Shown here: positions 36,577 to 44,873 of the stretch, piece after piece
Layout of the letters: each line of letters starts with the position of its first letter
Numbering within the stretch: position 1 is the first letter of the stretch
Assembly: GCA_015060625.1 (NCBI GenBank)
Contig: SUYC01000013.1
Location: forward strand, 45,446-109,445
DNA from: Xylanibacter ruminicola
GTDB taxonomy: Bacteria; Bacteroidota; Bacteroidia; Bacteroidales; Bacteroidaceae
DNA: 64,000 bases
Reading direction: 5' to 3'
Made by a program: the position numbers and the translations under genes
Notes under the pieces: generated by a model
The model's database searches: none
What the model was told of the DNA's origin: nothing
Seen by the model: only the letters and a program-made list of their open reading frames with translations

Positions 36577-38214
36577 ATGATACGAAAATGCGTCATTAGT
36601 ATTCTGATGATTCTGGCCACAGAAAGCTGGGCCCAACAAGGTGATAACCGACAGCTCTATCAAACGCTCGACAGTTTGATTGAGCAGTACGACCAGTTAA
36701 CGGCAGAGAAAGAAGGCCGCGTGGCTGCCATCAAAGAGGGCGTTAAAGGTATTACCCTAACTGCCGAACAGCAATACGACCTGAATCAGCGACTTTACGA
36801 CGAATATGTAGCCTATAAGTTCGACTCAGCGTTCTATTATATAGATAAAAATGTGAAAGCTCTGCGCAAATCGGGCGACCACAATCGTTTTGCTGCCAGC
36901 GCTGTTCGTATGGCTCATATCCTGGCTGTTACAGGTTTGTTCGATCGTGCTCGCCGACTGCTGGACGAAGTAGCGGCCGACTCGATTAACGACCAACAGA
37001 AAATTGCCTATTACAATCAACAGAGCGAGCTGAACCTGTATCGTTCGGAAATGGCTCAGAACACCGAATACTTTTACGACTATATTCAAAGAGCACAATA
37101 CTATCGGCAATTGGTTATACAGATTGCCCCCAAAGACAGCTACGACTATATCTTTAATCAAGCCACTTATATTTGCGAAGCAGGCGACACGAACAAAGCC
37201 ATAGAGATGTTAGAAGACTATCTGCTGAAACTTGAAGAAGGAACACGTGCCTACAGCATTGTTACCAGTACGTTGGCTTTCTTTTACCAAACCAAAGAGA
37301 TGCATCAACAGCAGGAACGCTATCTGTTACTCAGCGCCATCAGCGATGAACGTTGTGCCATTCGTGAGAACAACTCACTTCGCAGATTGTCGGAGATACT
37401 GATGAACCGTGGCAATAACGATGATGCCTACCGCTATCTTTACCAAGCCATCAGCGAAGCCCGTTTCTATGGCAGTCGCATCCGTATGATGCAGGTAGGC
37501 CGCATGGCACCGCAGATCCTGCAACTGTACGATGCCGAACGCACCAAAACACAACAGCGCACCAATCTGTTGCTGACCATTATCTCCTTTATATCGCTGA
37601 TACTCGTGGGTATCATCGGCTATACCCTCCGACTATATCGTAAAAAGCATGCCGCCGGTTTGCAGATTATCGAGATGAACAAAATTCTGGCTCAACATAG
37701 CGAAGAGATTGAAACTGTCAACACACAGATGAAAGAAGCCAACCGCATTAAAGAAGAATATATCGGGCGTTTTCTGGAACTCAGTAGCATGCTACTCTCT
37801 AACACCGAACAACGTATGAAACAGTTAAACCGACTGGCCCGAGAAAGGAAACTGGAGGAACTCTATGCCGAACTCAAAACGATGGAACCTGTAAACACTG
37901 GTATCCGTACCTTCCACAGACATTTCGACACCGCCTTCCTCAACATCTACCCGCATTTTATCAGCGAGGTTAACAAGTTGATCACTCCCGAGAATCAGTT
38001 TGTTACCGATGATGATGGTGCGCTTGCCAAACGCTTGACAACCGAGTTGCGCATTCTGGCACTTATTCGCCTGGACATTACCGACAATCAAGAAATTGCC
38101 GATATCCTCCGTTCCAGCATCACCACCATCTATACCTACCGCTCAAAACTCAAAGCTAAAGCCCTGAATAAAGAATCTTTTGAGGATGATATCAGGAAGA
38201 TAGCAACATATTAA
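36577..38214 (+). CDS. SusR-like membrane-spanning transcriptional regulator
   Basis: This 545-residue protein has a signal-like N-terminus (MIRKCVISILMILATESWAQ), helical TPR-like repeats (about 60-320, outside the cytoplasm), a membrane helix (LLLTIISFISLILVGIIGYT, about 329-348), a coiled coil, and a C-terminal LuxR-like HTH (LRILALIRLDITDNQEIADI). The order and its divergent position beside a GH97/SusCDE/GH13 operon match SusR of the Bacteroides starch system, a membrane activator responding to maltose and longer glucans. I believe these share the DUF6377-type family, but that name is recalled, not checked. A paralog at 2437-4106 is frameshifted. Confidence 0.8.
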   Translation: MIRKCVISILMILATESWAQQGDNRQLYQTLDSLIEQYDQLTAEKEGRVAAIKEGVKGITLTAEQQYDLNQRLYDEYVAYKFDSAFYYIDKNVKALRKSGDHNRFAASAVRMAHILAVTGLFDRARRLLDEVAADSINDQQKIAYYNQQSELNLYRSEMAQNTEYFYDYIQRAQYYRQLVIQIAPKDSYDYIFNQATYICEAGDTNKAIEMLEDYLLKLEEGTRAYSIVTSTLAFFYQTKEMHQQQERYLLLSAISDERCAIRENNSLRRLSEILMNRGNNDDAYRYLYQAISEARFYGSRIRMMQVGRMAPQILQLYDAERTKTQQRTNLLLTIISFISLILVGIIGYTLRLYRKKHAAGLQIIEMNKILAQHSEEIETVNTQMKEANRIKEEYIGRFLELSSMLLSNTEQRMKQLNRLARERKLEELYAELKTMEPVNTGIRTFHRHFDTAFLNIYPHFISEVNKLITPENQFVTDDDGALAKRLTTELRILALIRLDITDNQEIADILRSSITTIYTYRSKLKAKALNKESFEDDIRKIATY

Positions 38215-38245
38215 CGGAAGTTTTTTTCATTAATTGGGCATTTTT

Positions 38246-38277
38246 TTTGCTTGTTTCAATATTTTTAGCTATATTTG
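38246..38277 (+). promoter_or_regulatory. Promoter of the ROK kinase gene
   Basis: TTTG (38246-38249), a 20-bp spacer, TATATTTG (38270-38277), 28 bp before the ATG at 38306. Confidence 0.8.
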
Positions 38278-38305
38278 CCCCCAAAATATAACTAAAAGAG
38301 AACCT

Positions 38306-39286
38306 ATGGAACGAACTAGTATCAAAAAACGCGTTATTGGAGTAGATATTGGCAACCTAAAAACGACATACGCCATTGTGGATGTTCGCGGCAATGTGAT
38401 AGCACATTCATCTTTTCCAACAACCGACTATCCAGACATCAACAGATTTGTGGAAAAGCTCACAGAATCTATTATCATCATGGCTGAGTCAAATGGCGGC
38501 TTTGAGACCATCCGTTCTGTTGGAGTCAGCTGTCCCAGTGCCTCTGCCTTTTCCGGTTGCATAGAAAATGCGGCTAACCTACCCTGGAAGGGTATCGTGC
38601 CACTTGGCGCCATGCTACGCGACCGTTTAGGTCTGGCAGTAGCTGTGGGTAACGACGCCCATAACACAGCCCTTGGTGAAAAGATGTATGGTGGTGCCCA
38701 TGGTATGAAAAACTTTATCGTACTGAACCTGGGTGTAGGTCTGGGCAGTTGTTTCTTCTCCGATGGTCACGAGCATCATGGTGCCGATGGCTATGCCGGT
38801 GAGATCGGACATACGTGTATCGAAGACAATGGTCGCCCATGCGCCTGCGGACTAAAAGGCTGTTTGGAGGCTTATGTTGCATCGGCAGGAATCGTAAAGA
38901 CAGCCCACGAGTTGATGGCAGAGAGCGATACGCCATCAAAGATGCGTGATATAGAGCCTTTGGAGGCCCCCGACATCAGCCGCCTATGCGAAGAAGGCGA
39001 CCAACTGGCCATCGAAGTCTATCGCCGTACCGGTTATATTTTTGGACGTGGTTTGGCAACGTATGCTGCGATTGTTAATCCCGAGGCCATCATCATCACA
39101 GGTGGTGTGTCGCGTGCTGGGCACTGGTTGTTAGACCCCACCCGCGAATCCTTCGAGAGTCACATCATCCGCAATATGCGTGGCAAAGTACGCATCATAC
39201 AATCTGACCTGGACGATGCCGAGCGCGATGTGTTAGGAGCAAGCGCCTTGGCTTGGGAAGTGCCAGAATATTCGCTATTCAAATAA
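38306..39286 (+). CDS. ROK-family sugar kinase (probable glucokinase)
   Basis: This 326-residue cytosolic protein has the N-terminal phosphate motif GVDIGNLKTTYAIV, catalytic Asp in VGNDAHNTALGE, the ROK signature with His in GEIGHTCIED, and the zinc motif CACGLKGCLEAY. It lacks an HTH, so it is an enzyme rather than a NagC/Mlc-type repressor. Phosphorylation of glucose released by the neighbouring GH97 and GH13 enzymes is the likely job; other hexoses are possible. ATG 38306 is set by the promoter, not the longer frame from 38234. Confidence 0.88.
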   Translation: MERTSIKKRVIGVDIGNLKTTYAIVDVRGNVIAHSSFPTTDYPDINRFVEKLTESIIIMAESNGGFETIRSVGVSCPSASAFSGCIENAANLPWKGIVPLGAMLRDRLGLAVAVGNDAHNTALGEKMYGGAHGMKNFIVLNLGVGLGSCFFSDGHEHHGADGYAGEIGHTCIEDNGRPCACGLKGCLEAYVASAGIVKTAHELMAESDTPSKMRDIEPLEAPDISRLCEEGDQLAIEVYRRTGYIFGRGLATYAAIVNPEAIIITGGVSRAGHWLLDPTRESFESHIIRNMRGKVRIIQSDLDDAERDVLGASALAWEVPEYSLFK

Positions 39287-39304
39287 ATCATAAAGAGTCG
39301 GAGG

Positions 39305-39323
39305 GGTGCTATTTCTTAGCACC
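39305..39323. terminator. Hairpin across the end of the Band-7 gene
   Basis: GGTGCTA (39305-39311), loop TTTCT, TAGCACC (39317-39323). The minus-strand stop codon (39311-39309) lies in the left arm. It is between convergent genes and could act on either transcript, but it lacks a T-run. Confidence 0.55.
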
Positions 39324-40187
39324 GCCACCGATAACTTTCGAGATATCCATCATCATGCCGCCGTTGCCGGTCATGATTTGAGGCATCTTGCCATCCCATT
39401 TCTCAATCATATCCTCCTGAACAATCATGGGCGACAGAGAGGCCGCAATGGTGCGATTATAATAAGCCTCGGCATCGGCTTTAATCTTCATGGCCTTGGC
39501 ATTACCCTCGGCTTTAGCTACAGCAATCTTTGCATTAGCCTCGGCCTCCTTCACCTCGTTTTCAGCTTTCAGTGCACTCTGAATGGCGGTATTCTTAGCA
39601 TCAATCATTGAGAGCAGTGACGATGGTGGGGTAATCTTAGAGGTAAACTCCTCTACCAGGAATCCCTCATTCATAAGTGATTTCTCTAAACGGGCACGCA
39701 CGTCACGCTCAAAATTAGCACGATTCGACATCAGTGAGTCGCTGGTGTACTGGTTGGCGCAAGTACGGTAGGCTTCATAGATACAAGTACGAATGTAGCC
39801 CTCTTCAAGATCCTTCACTCCCACACGATACTTGGTAAATATATCACAAGCCTTATCGGGATTGATACGATAGGCAATAGTAGGATCCATCTCGAAGAGC
39901 GAAGCATCTTTGGCATTCACTGAAAAAGTCTCATATTGCTTACGCTGGGTAAACGTTGGATAGGTAAACACATTGGTGGTGATGGGGTTGTAGAATACCC
40001 AACCTTTACATGTTCCCTCTACACCGCCATAGTCCTGTTCATTGAGCGACCATTTGTGGAAACGGATACCCACCTCACCAGAATCCACAACCGTGCAACA
40101 GGTGGCAAACAAAACGAGAATTAACACGAAAACGCCTCCGGCATAGGCCAGCAGACGGTAATAAGGCTTAATAGCTGTTGTATTCAT
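39309..40187 (-). CDS. SPFH/Band-7 (prohibitin-like) membrane protein
   Basis: This 292-residue protein has one N-terminal membrane helix (AYAGGVFVLILVLFATCC) and a Band-7 domain starting VVDSGEVGIRFHKW. A long Ala/Glu/Lys-rich coiled coil follows (AENEVKEAEANAKIAVAKAE), then a Gly/Met-rich tail. Such proteins form large ring assemblies in the membrane and organise proteases or lipid domains; the specific role here is unknown. It is divergent from the two-REC fusion gene. Confidence 0.88.
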   Translation of the reverse strand: MNTTAIKPYYRLLAYAGGVFVLILVLFATCCTVVDSGEVGIRFHKWSLNEQDYGGVEGTCKGWVFYNPITTNVFTYPTFTQRKQYETFSVNAKDASLFEMDPTIAYRINPDKACDIFTKYRVGVKDLEEGYIRTCIYEAYRTCANQYTSDSLMSNRANFERDVRARLEKSLMNEGFLVEEFTSKITPPSSLLSMIDAKNTAIQSALKAENEVKEAEANAKIAVAKAEGNAKAMKIKADAEAYYNRTIAASLSPMIVQEDMIEKWDGKMPQIMTGNGGMMMDISKVIGGGAKK

Positions 40188-40215
40188 ATACTTTTAAATC
40201 ATAAATTAACGGCTG

Positions 40216-40223
40216 CAAAAATA
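40216..40223 (-). promoter_or_regulatory. -7 element of the Band-7 gene
   Basis: Minus strand TATTTTTG (40223-40216), 28 bp before the ATG at 40187. The -33 match is weak (TTG near 40247-40245). Confidence 0.5.
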
Positions 40224-40265
40224 CAAAAAAAACGCGAAAGCCAACAATCTTTAAGGATTTTTTTA

Positions 40266-40273
40266 TATCTTTG
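40266..40273 (+). promoter_or_regulatory. -7 element of the two-REC/ATP-grasp gene
   Basis: TATCTTTG at 40266-40273, only 9 bp before the ATG at 40283, so the 5' leader would be nearly absent. No clear -33. It excludes the in-frame TTG at 40271 as the start. Confidence 0.6.
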
Positions 40274-40282
40274 CCCACGAAT

Positions 40283-43276
40283 ATGGAAGAAGTAAGTAAG
40301 ATACCACAAGAGTGGAACAAATTCTACTTGAAGGATGTGTCGTTCGTTAACCTGATGACGAAACGCATCTTTAACGTACTGATTGTGGCCAACCCCTACG
40401 ATGCTTTTATGCTTGAGGATGATGGTCGTGTGGATGAAAAAATCTTTGACGAGTATATGGAGTTGGGGATGCGATACCCACCCACGTTCACCCAGGTATC
40501 GACTACCGAAGAGGCCAACAGCGTGCTGCATAGCACCGATATCGATCTGGTTATCTGTATGCCAGGTAATGCCGACAACGATGCTTTCACCGTAGCCCGC
40601 GAAATCAAGGCCGAGCACCCCAACATCCCATGCGTGGTGCTCACCCCCTTCTCGCATGGTATCACCAAACGTATTCAAGATGAAGACATGTCGGTGTTCG
40701 ACTATGTTTTCTGTTGGTTGGGTAATACCAACCTCATCATGAGTATCATCAAACTGATTGAGGACAAGATGAACATCGAGCACGACATCCAAGAGGCTGG
40801 CGTGCAGATGATTATGCTGGTTGAGGATAACATCCGATTCTACTCAAGCGTGCTGCCTAATCTTTATAACTATATCCTGGCACAGAGCAAACGCTTCTCG
40901 ACCGAGGCTCTGAACCCCCATGCTGCAGCCCAGCGCAAACGTGGTCGCCCCAAAGTGGTACTGGCCACCACCTACGAAGAGGCTATGCAGCTGTACGAGA
41001 AATATCACGAAAACACTTTAGGTGTGATTAGCGATACTCGATTTCCGATGCAAGTTCATGAGGGGCGACTGAGTCATGTAGAAGAGGGCGATCCTGAGGC
41101 TGGTTTGAAACTGCTGAGGGAGATCCGTCGCCGCGACGAGTACGTGCCTCTGATTCTCGATTCATCAGAAATTGCCAACAAGGCCAAAGCCGAGGCAGAA
41201 GGTTTCCACTTTATCGACAAGAACTCCACCAAGATGAATGTCGATCTGCACCATCTGATGGAAGAGCACATGGGTTTTGGCGACTTTATATTCCGCGACC
41301 CGAAGACCAAAGAAGAGGTGTTCCGCGTGTCGTCGCTAAAGGAACTGCAGGACAATATTTTCAAGATTCCCTACGACTCGATGCTCTACCACGTAAGCCG
41401 CAACCACATGAGTCGTTGGCTTACAGCACGTGCCATCTTCCCTGTTTCGGCCTTTCTGAAGCACGTCACCTGGCATAAACTGCAGGATGTGGATGCCCAC
41501 CGACAGATTATCTTCGATGCCATCGTGCAGTACCGCCGCATGAAGAACATCGGTGTAGTAGCTGTGTTCGACCGACTGAAGTTTGACCGCTACGCCCATT
41601 TTGCCCGTATCGGCGATGGTTCGTTAGGCGGTAAAGGCCGCGGTCTGGCATTCCTTGATAACATCATCAAACGCCACCCAGAGTTGAATCAGTTTGAGCA
41701 GGCCAAGGTATCGATACCAAAAACGGTGGTATTGTGTACCGACTTCTTCGACGAGTTTATGGAGAAGAACAACCTCTACCCCATTGCGCTGAGCGATGCC
41801 AGTGACGAGGAAATACTGCAGCACTTTATGCGTGCCCAGCTGCCCGACTCGCTGATAGCCGATTTCTTCACCTTCTTCGATGCAGTAAAGTCGCCTATCG
41901 CCATCCGTTCAAGTTCTCTGCTCGAAGATTCGCACTACCAGCCCTTTGCTGGTATCTACTCTACCTATATGATACCTTATCTGGAAGATAAGTATGAGAT
42001 GCTGCGCATGCTGGCCTGTGCCATCAAGGGTGTGTATGCATCGGTTTACTATAAGGATTCGAAAGCCTATATGCTGGCCACGCAGAATGTTATCGACCAG
42101 GAGAAAATGGCTGTGATTTTGCAGGAGGTTGTGGGTAAGCAATATGGCGACCTGTACTATCCCAACTTCAGCGGTGTGCTGCGCTCGCTGAACTACTATC
42201 CCATCGGCGACGAGACTGCCGAAGAGGGTATTGCATCGCTGGCAGTAGGATTAGGTAAATATATTGTTGATGGCGGTCAAACCCTTCGCGTTTCGCCTTA
42301 TCACCCCAAGCAGGTACTGCAGACATCGGAGATGGAGACAGCCCTTAGCGAAACTCAAACCCGATTCTATGCGCTGGATATGGCCCATGTTGGTGATGAC
42401 TTTAAGGTTGACGACGGCTTTAATATAAAAAAGGTACGCGTAAAGCAGGCTGCCGAAGATGGTGCACTTACCTATCTGGCCTCGACCTATGATCCTACCG
42501 ACAACATTATCCGCGACGGTATCTACGAAGGTGGTCGTAAGGTCATCTCGTTCTGCGGCGTGCTGCAGCACGATGTATTCCCACTACCCGAACTGTTGCA
42601 GATGGCACAGAAGTTAGGTGCCGACGAGATGAAACGCCCTGTAGAGATTGAGTTTGCCTGCAATCTGAACGACGATCGCACAGGTGAGTTCTACCTGCTA
42701 CAGATACGTCCTATCGTAGATGCCAAGCAGGTTCTTGACGAAGACCTACAACAGATACCCGACAGCGACTGCCTGCTGCGCTCGAACAACTCTCTGGGCC
42801 ATGGCATCTCTGAGGATGTAGTGGATGTGGTATATGTGAAGACCGACGACGACTTTACTGCAGTCAACAATCCCACCATTGCCAACGAGATTGAGGAAAT
42901 AAACCGCAAGTTCCTGCAAAGCGACAAGAACTACGTACTGATTGGTCCGGGCCGCTGGGGTTCGAGTGATTACTGGTTGGGCATACCTGTAAAATGGCCA
43001 CACATATCGGCAGCAAGGGTTATTGTTGAGGTTGGTTTGAAGAACTATCGTGTGGATCCTTCGCAGGGCACACACTTCTTCCAGAATCTCACCTCGTTTG
43101 GTGTGGGCTACTTCACCATCAACACCTATACAGGCGATGGGGTGTTCCAAAAGGAGTTGCTCGACCAGATGCCCGCTGTAGAAGAAACCCAATATGTTCG
43201 TCACGTACGCTTTGAAAAGCCATTGAAGATTATGATGGATGGCAAGAAACAGACGGGTGTGGTGATATATACTTAA
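40283..43276 (+). CDS. Two-receiver plus PEP/pyruvate-binding (ATP-grasp) fusion protein
   Basis: This 997-residue cytosolic protein starts with a receiver-like fold (about 28-162) whose acceptor site is lost: DLVICMPGNADND has Met where Asp is expected. A second receiver (about 173-330) looks complete: VEDN (E181, D182), VISDTRFP (D251), LILDSSE (S294/S295) and FIDKNS (K313), with an extended loop around 200-225. From about 447 a pyruvate-phosphate-dikinase N-terminal ATP-grasp fold follows: SLGGKGRGLAFL, SPIAIRSSSLLED, PFAGIYSTY and GEFYLLQIRPI. The phospho-His swivel and PEP-binding barrel of PpsA/PPDK are absent. A signalling output that phosphorylates or binds an unknown partner is plausible; no reaction can be assigned. 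Confidence 0.8.
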   Translation: MEEVSKIPQEWNKFYLKDVSFVNLMTKRIFNVLIVANPYDAFMLEDDGRVDEKIFDEYMELGMRYPPTFTQVSTTEEANSVLHSTDIDLVICMPGNADNDAFTVAREIKAEHPNIPCVVLTPFSHGITKRIQDEDMSVFDYVFCWLGNTNLIMSIIKLIEDKMNIEHDIQEAGVQMIMLVEDNIRFYSSVLPNLYNYILAQSKRFSTEALNPHAAAQRKRGRPKVVLATTYEEAMQLYEKYHENTLGVISDTRFPMQVHEGRLSHVEEGDPEAGLKLLREIRRRDEYVPLILDSSEIANKAKAEAEGFHFIDKNSTKMNVDLHHLMEEHMGFGDFIFRDPKTKEEVFRVSSLKELQDNIFKIPYDSMLYHVSRNHMSRWLTARAIFPVSAFLKHVTWHKLQDVDAHRQIIFDAIVQYRRMKNIGVVAVFDRLKFDRYAHFARIGDGSLGGKGRGLAFLDNIIKRHPELNQFEQAKVSIPKTVVLCTDFFDEFMEKNNLYPIALSDASDEEILQHFMRAQLPDSLIADFFTFFDAVKSPIAIRSSSLLEDSHYQPFAGIYSTYMIPYLEDKYEMLRMLACAIKGVYASVYYKDSKAYMLATQNVIDQEKMAVILQEVVGKQYGDLYYPNFSGVLRSLNYYPIGDETAEEGIASLAVGLGKYIVDGGQTLRVSPYHPKQVLQTSEMETALSETQTRFYALDMAHVGDDFKVDDGFNIKKVRVKQAAEDGALTYLASTYDPTDNIIRDGIYEGGRKVISFCGVLQHDVFPLPELLQMAQKLGADEMKRPVEIEFACNLNDDRTGEFYLLQIRPIVDAKQVLDEDLQQIPDSDCLLRSNNSLGHGISEDVVDVVYVKTDDDFTAVNNPTIANEIEEINRKFLQSDKNYVLIGPGRWGSSDYWLGIPVKWPHISAARVIVEVGLKNYRVDPSQGTHFFQNLTSFGVGYFTINTYTGDGVFQKELLDQMPAVEETQYVRHVRFEKPLKIMMDGKKQTGVVIYT

Positions 43277-43302
43277 TTAAATCCAAAAAATAATAAGAAA
43301 AC

Positions 43303-43333
43303 TTGGATTAAATAATTATTATTCATATCTTTG
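43303..43333 (+). promoter_or_regulatory. Promoter of the sensor pair
   Basis: TTG (43303-43305), a 20-bp spacer, TATCTTTG (43326-43333), 37 bp before the ATG at 43371. The -7 lies inside the left arm of a perfect 14-bp inverted repeat. Confidence 0.7.
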
Positions 43334-43373
43334 CACAGTGTCAATAATCTATTAACATTTGTGCAAAGATATG
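43324..43373. promoter_or_regulatory. Perfect 14-bp inverted repeat joining the -7 element and the start codon
   Basis: CATATCTTTGCACA (43324-43337) and its exact reverse complement TGTGCAAAGATATG (43360-43373) are separated by 22 bp. The left arm contains the -7 TATCTTTG; the right arm ends in the ATG at 43371. A dimeric regulator could bind it. An RNA hairpin is unlikely, as most of the left arm precedes the transcription start. Confidence 0.6.
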
Positions 43374-44873
43374 TCTAAACTAACAGAAAAGATAAAGCGT
43401 GACCTGCCGTTACGTATCAGTTTAATGATTGTGTTTGCCATGTCGTTACTGCTTACCGTAACGCTACTTATTATGCTCCGCTATTCACGCAAATCACTCA
43501 AGGAAGATGCACTGAGCAGAGCCACAACAGCATTAGACAGAGCCAATAACAACATCGACAACATCCTGCTGAGTGTGGAGGAAACCGTTGGAAACATTTA
43601 TTTCAACATGAAGTATGACAAGCCCGAAAGGATGTACACCTATACTTATAAGATTGTAGAAACCAATCCCTACATTACCGGATGTGCCATTGCCTTTAAG
43701 CCCGGCTACTTTAAAGGGCACGATGAGTTCATGGCCTATGCGCACCGTATAGACAGCACCCATCAGAACTATGCCAATGCGCCCATTGTCCATTCCGACA
43801 CTTTCGGCATCAGATCATACACGCGGCAGATATGGTACACACGCACCATGACCATGAACAAAACCATTTGGCTGAACCCGCTGGCTGGTATGAAGTCGGA
43901 TATTGAACCGCTCATTGCCGTCAGCGCGCCTATCCCCGATGCCGAAGGCGAACCCATAGGCGTGATATGTACATTTTTATCAACCAGTTTACTTTCGGAG
44001 GTTATTGCATCGGCCAAGCCATCGCCCAATTCCTACTGTGCACTGCTGGATCGTTACGGTTCGTTCATTGTTGACCCTACAGGCGGTTATCTGTCTAAGA
44101 CAAAAGCAATGAACCTACCTGGTGCATCAGTCAAGCAGGCAGTTAAGAGCATGATGTCGGGTGATAAGGGCTATCTGCCATTCGAGATAAACGACCATGA
44201 CTTTTATCTTTTCTATAAGCCATTTGTACTGGCCGATGTTCCTTACCGCTCATTAGATGATCTGGGTTGGAGCATTGGTGTTGTATTCTCGGAAGACGAT
44301 ATCTTTGGCGAATATAATGCACTGTTTAACTTTGTGCTTATCATCGCCATCATTGGTATGGGTGTCATCTACCTGCACACAAGCCTCATCATTCGCCATC
44401 GGTTAAAGCCCCTTGAACAACTCACACATCTAACAGAACGAATAGCCCAAGGACACTACAACGAGCCCCTACCCTCTCGCCATCGGAACGAAGATGAGAT
44501 AGGCATGCTGCAAGGGCATTTCCAGCGCATGCAGCACTCAGTATCTGCCAACATCAATGAGTTGCACGAACTCACAGATACGATTCAAGAGCGCAGTAAA
44601 GAACTACATATTGCATACAAAAAAGCCAAAAAGGCCGACCATATGAAAACGGTGTTCCTGCATAACATGACCGACCAGATGGTTGCCCCCACGTTTGCCA
44701 TCAGCGAGGATGTAAAAAAAATGAGTCACTACGACGAGTCAGCTAGTCCCCAAACTATCAATCAGCTTGTAGATAACATCCAACAAAACGGTAACACCAT
44801 CACACAGATATTGAACAACCTCATTAATCTCTCAGAAAAAGAGATGGAACAGGAGAAAGGAGGTGAGTTATGA
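43371..44873 (+). CDS. Membrane sensor with degenerate kinase region (pseudokinase)
   Basis: This 500-residue protein has a first membrane helix (about 18-38), an extracytoplasmic dCache-like sensor (about 45-310, with IWLNPLAGMKSDIEPLIAVS), a second helix (FVLIIAIIGMGVIYLHTSLI), a HAMP domain (LKPLEQLTHLTERIAQGHY) and a coiled coil. In the helix that should carry the phospho-acceptor, FLHNMTDQMVAP has D435 where the downstream paralog has His (FIQNVTHQIRTP). There is no ATPase domain: the protein ends about 65 residues later. It cannot autophosphorylate in the usual way. Its stop overlaps the next gene's start by 4 bp (ATGA), suggesting coupled synthesis and perhaps a heterodimer. Confidence 0.85.
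   Translation: MSKLTEKIKRDLPLRISLMIVFAMSLLLTVTLLIMLRYSRKSLKEDALSRATTALDRANNNIDNILLSVEETVGNIYFNMKYDKPERMYTYTYKIVETNPYITGCAIAFKPGYFKGHDEFMAYAHRIDSTHQNYANAPIVHSDTFGIRSYTRQIWYTRTMTMNKTIWLNPLAGMKSDIEPLIAVSAPIPDAEGEPIGVICTFLSTSLLSEVIASAKPSPNSYCALLDRYGSFIVDPTGGYLSKTKAMNLPGASVKQAVKSMMSGDKGYLPFEINDHDFYLFYKPFVLADVPYRSLDDLGWSIGVVFSEDDIFGEYNALFNFVLIIAIIGMGVIYLHTSLIIRHRLKPLEQLTHLTERIAQGHYNEPLPSRHRNEDEIGMLQGHFQRMQHSVSANINELHELTDTIQERSKELHIAYKKAKKADHMKTVFLHNMTDQMVAPTFAISEDVKKMSHYDESASPQTINQLVDNIQQNGNTITQILNNLINLSEKEMEQEKGGEL

Noticed and set aside
43324..43373. Inverted repeat considered as an invertible promoter
   Set aside because: The -7 element is inside an arm and only 22 bp lie between the arms, so inversion would not turn the promoter around. 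No recombinase gene is nearby.
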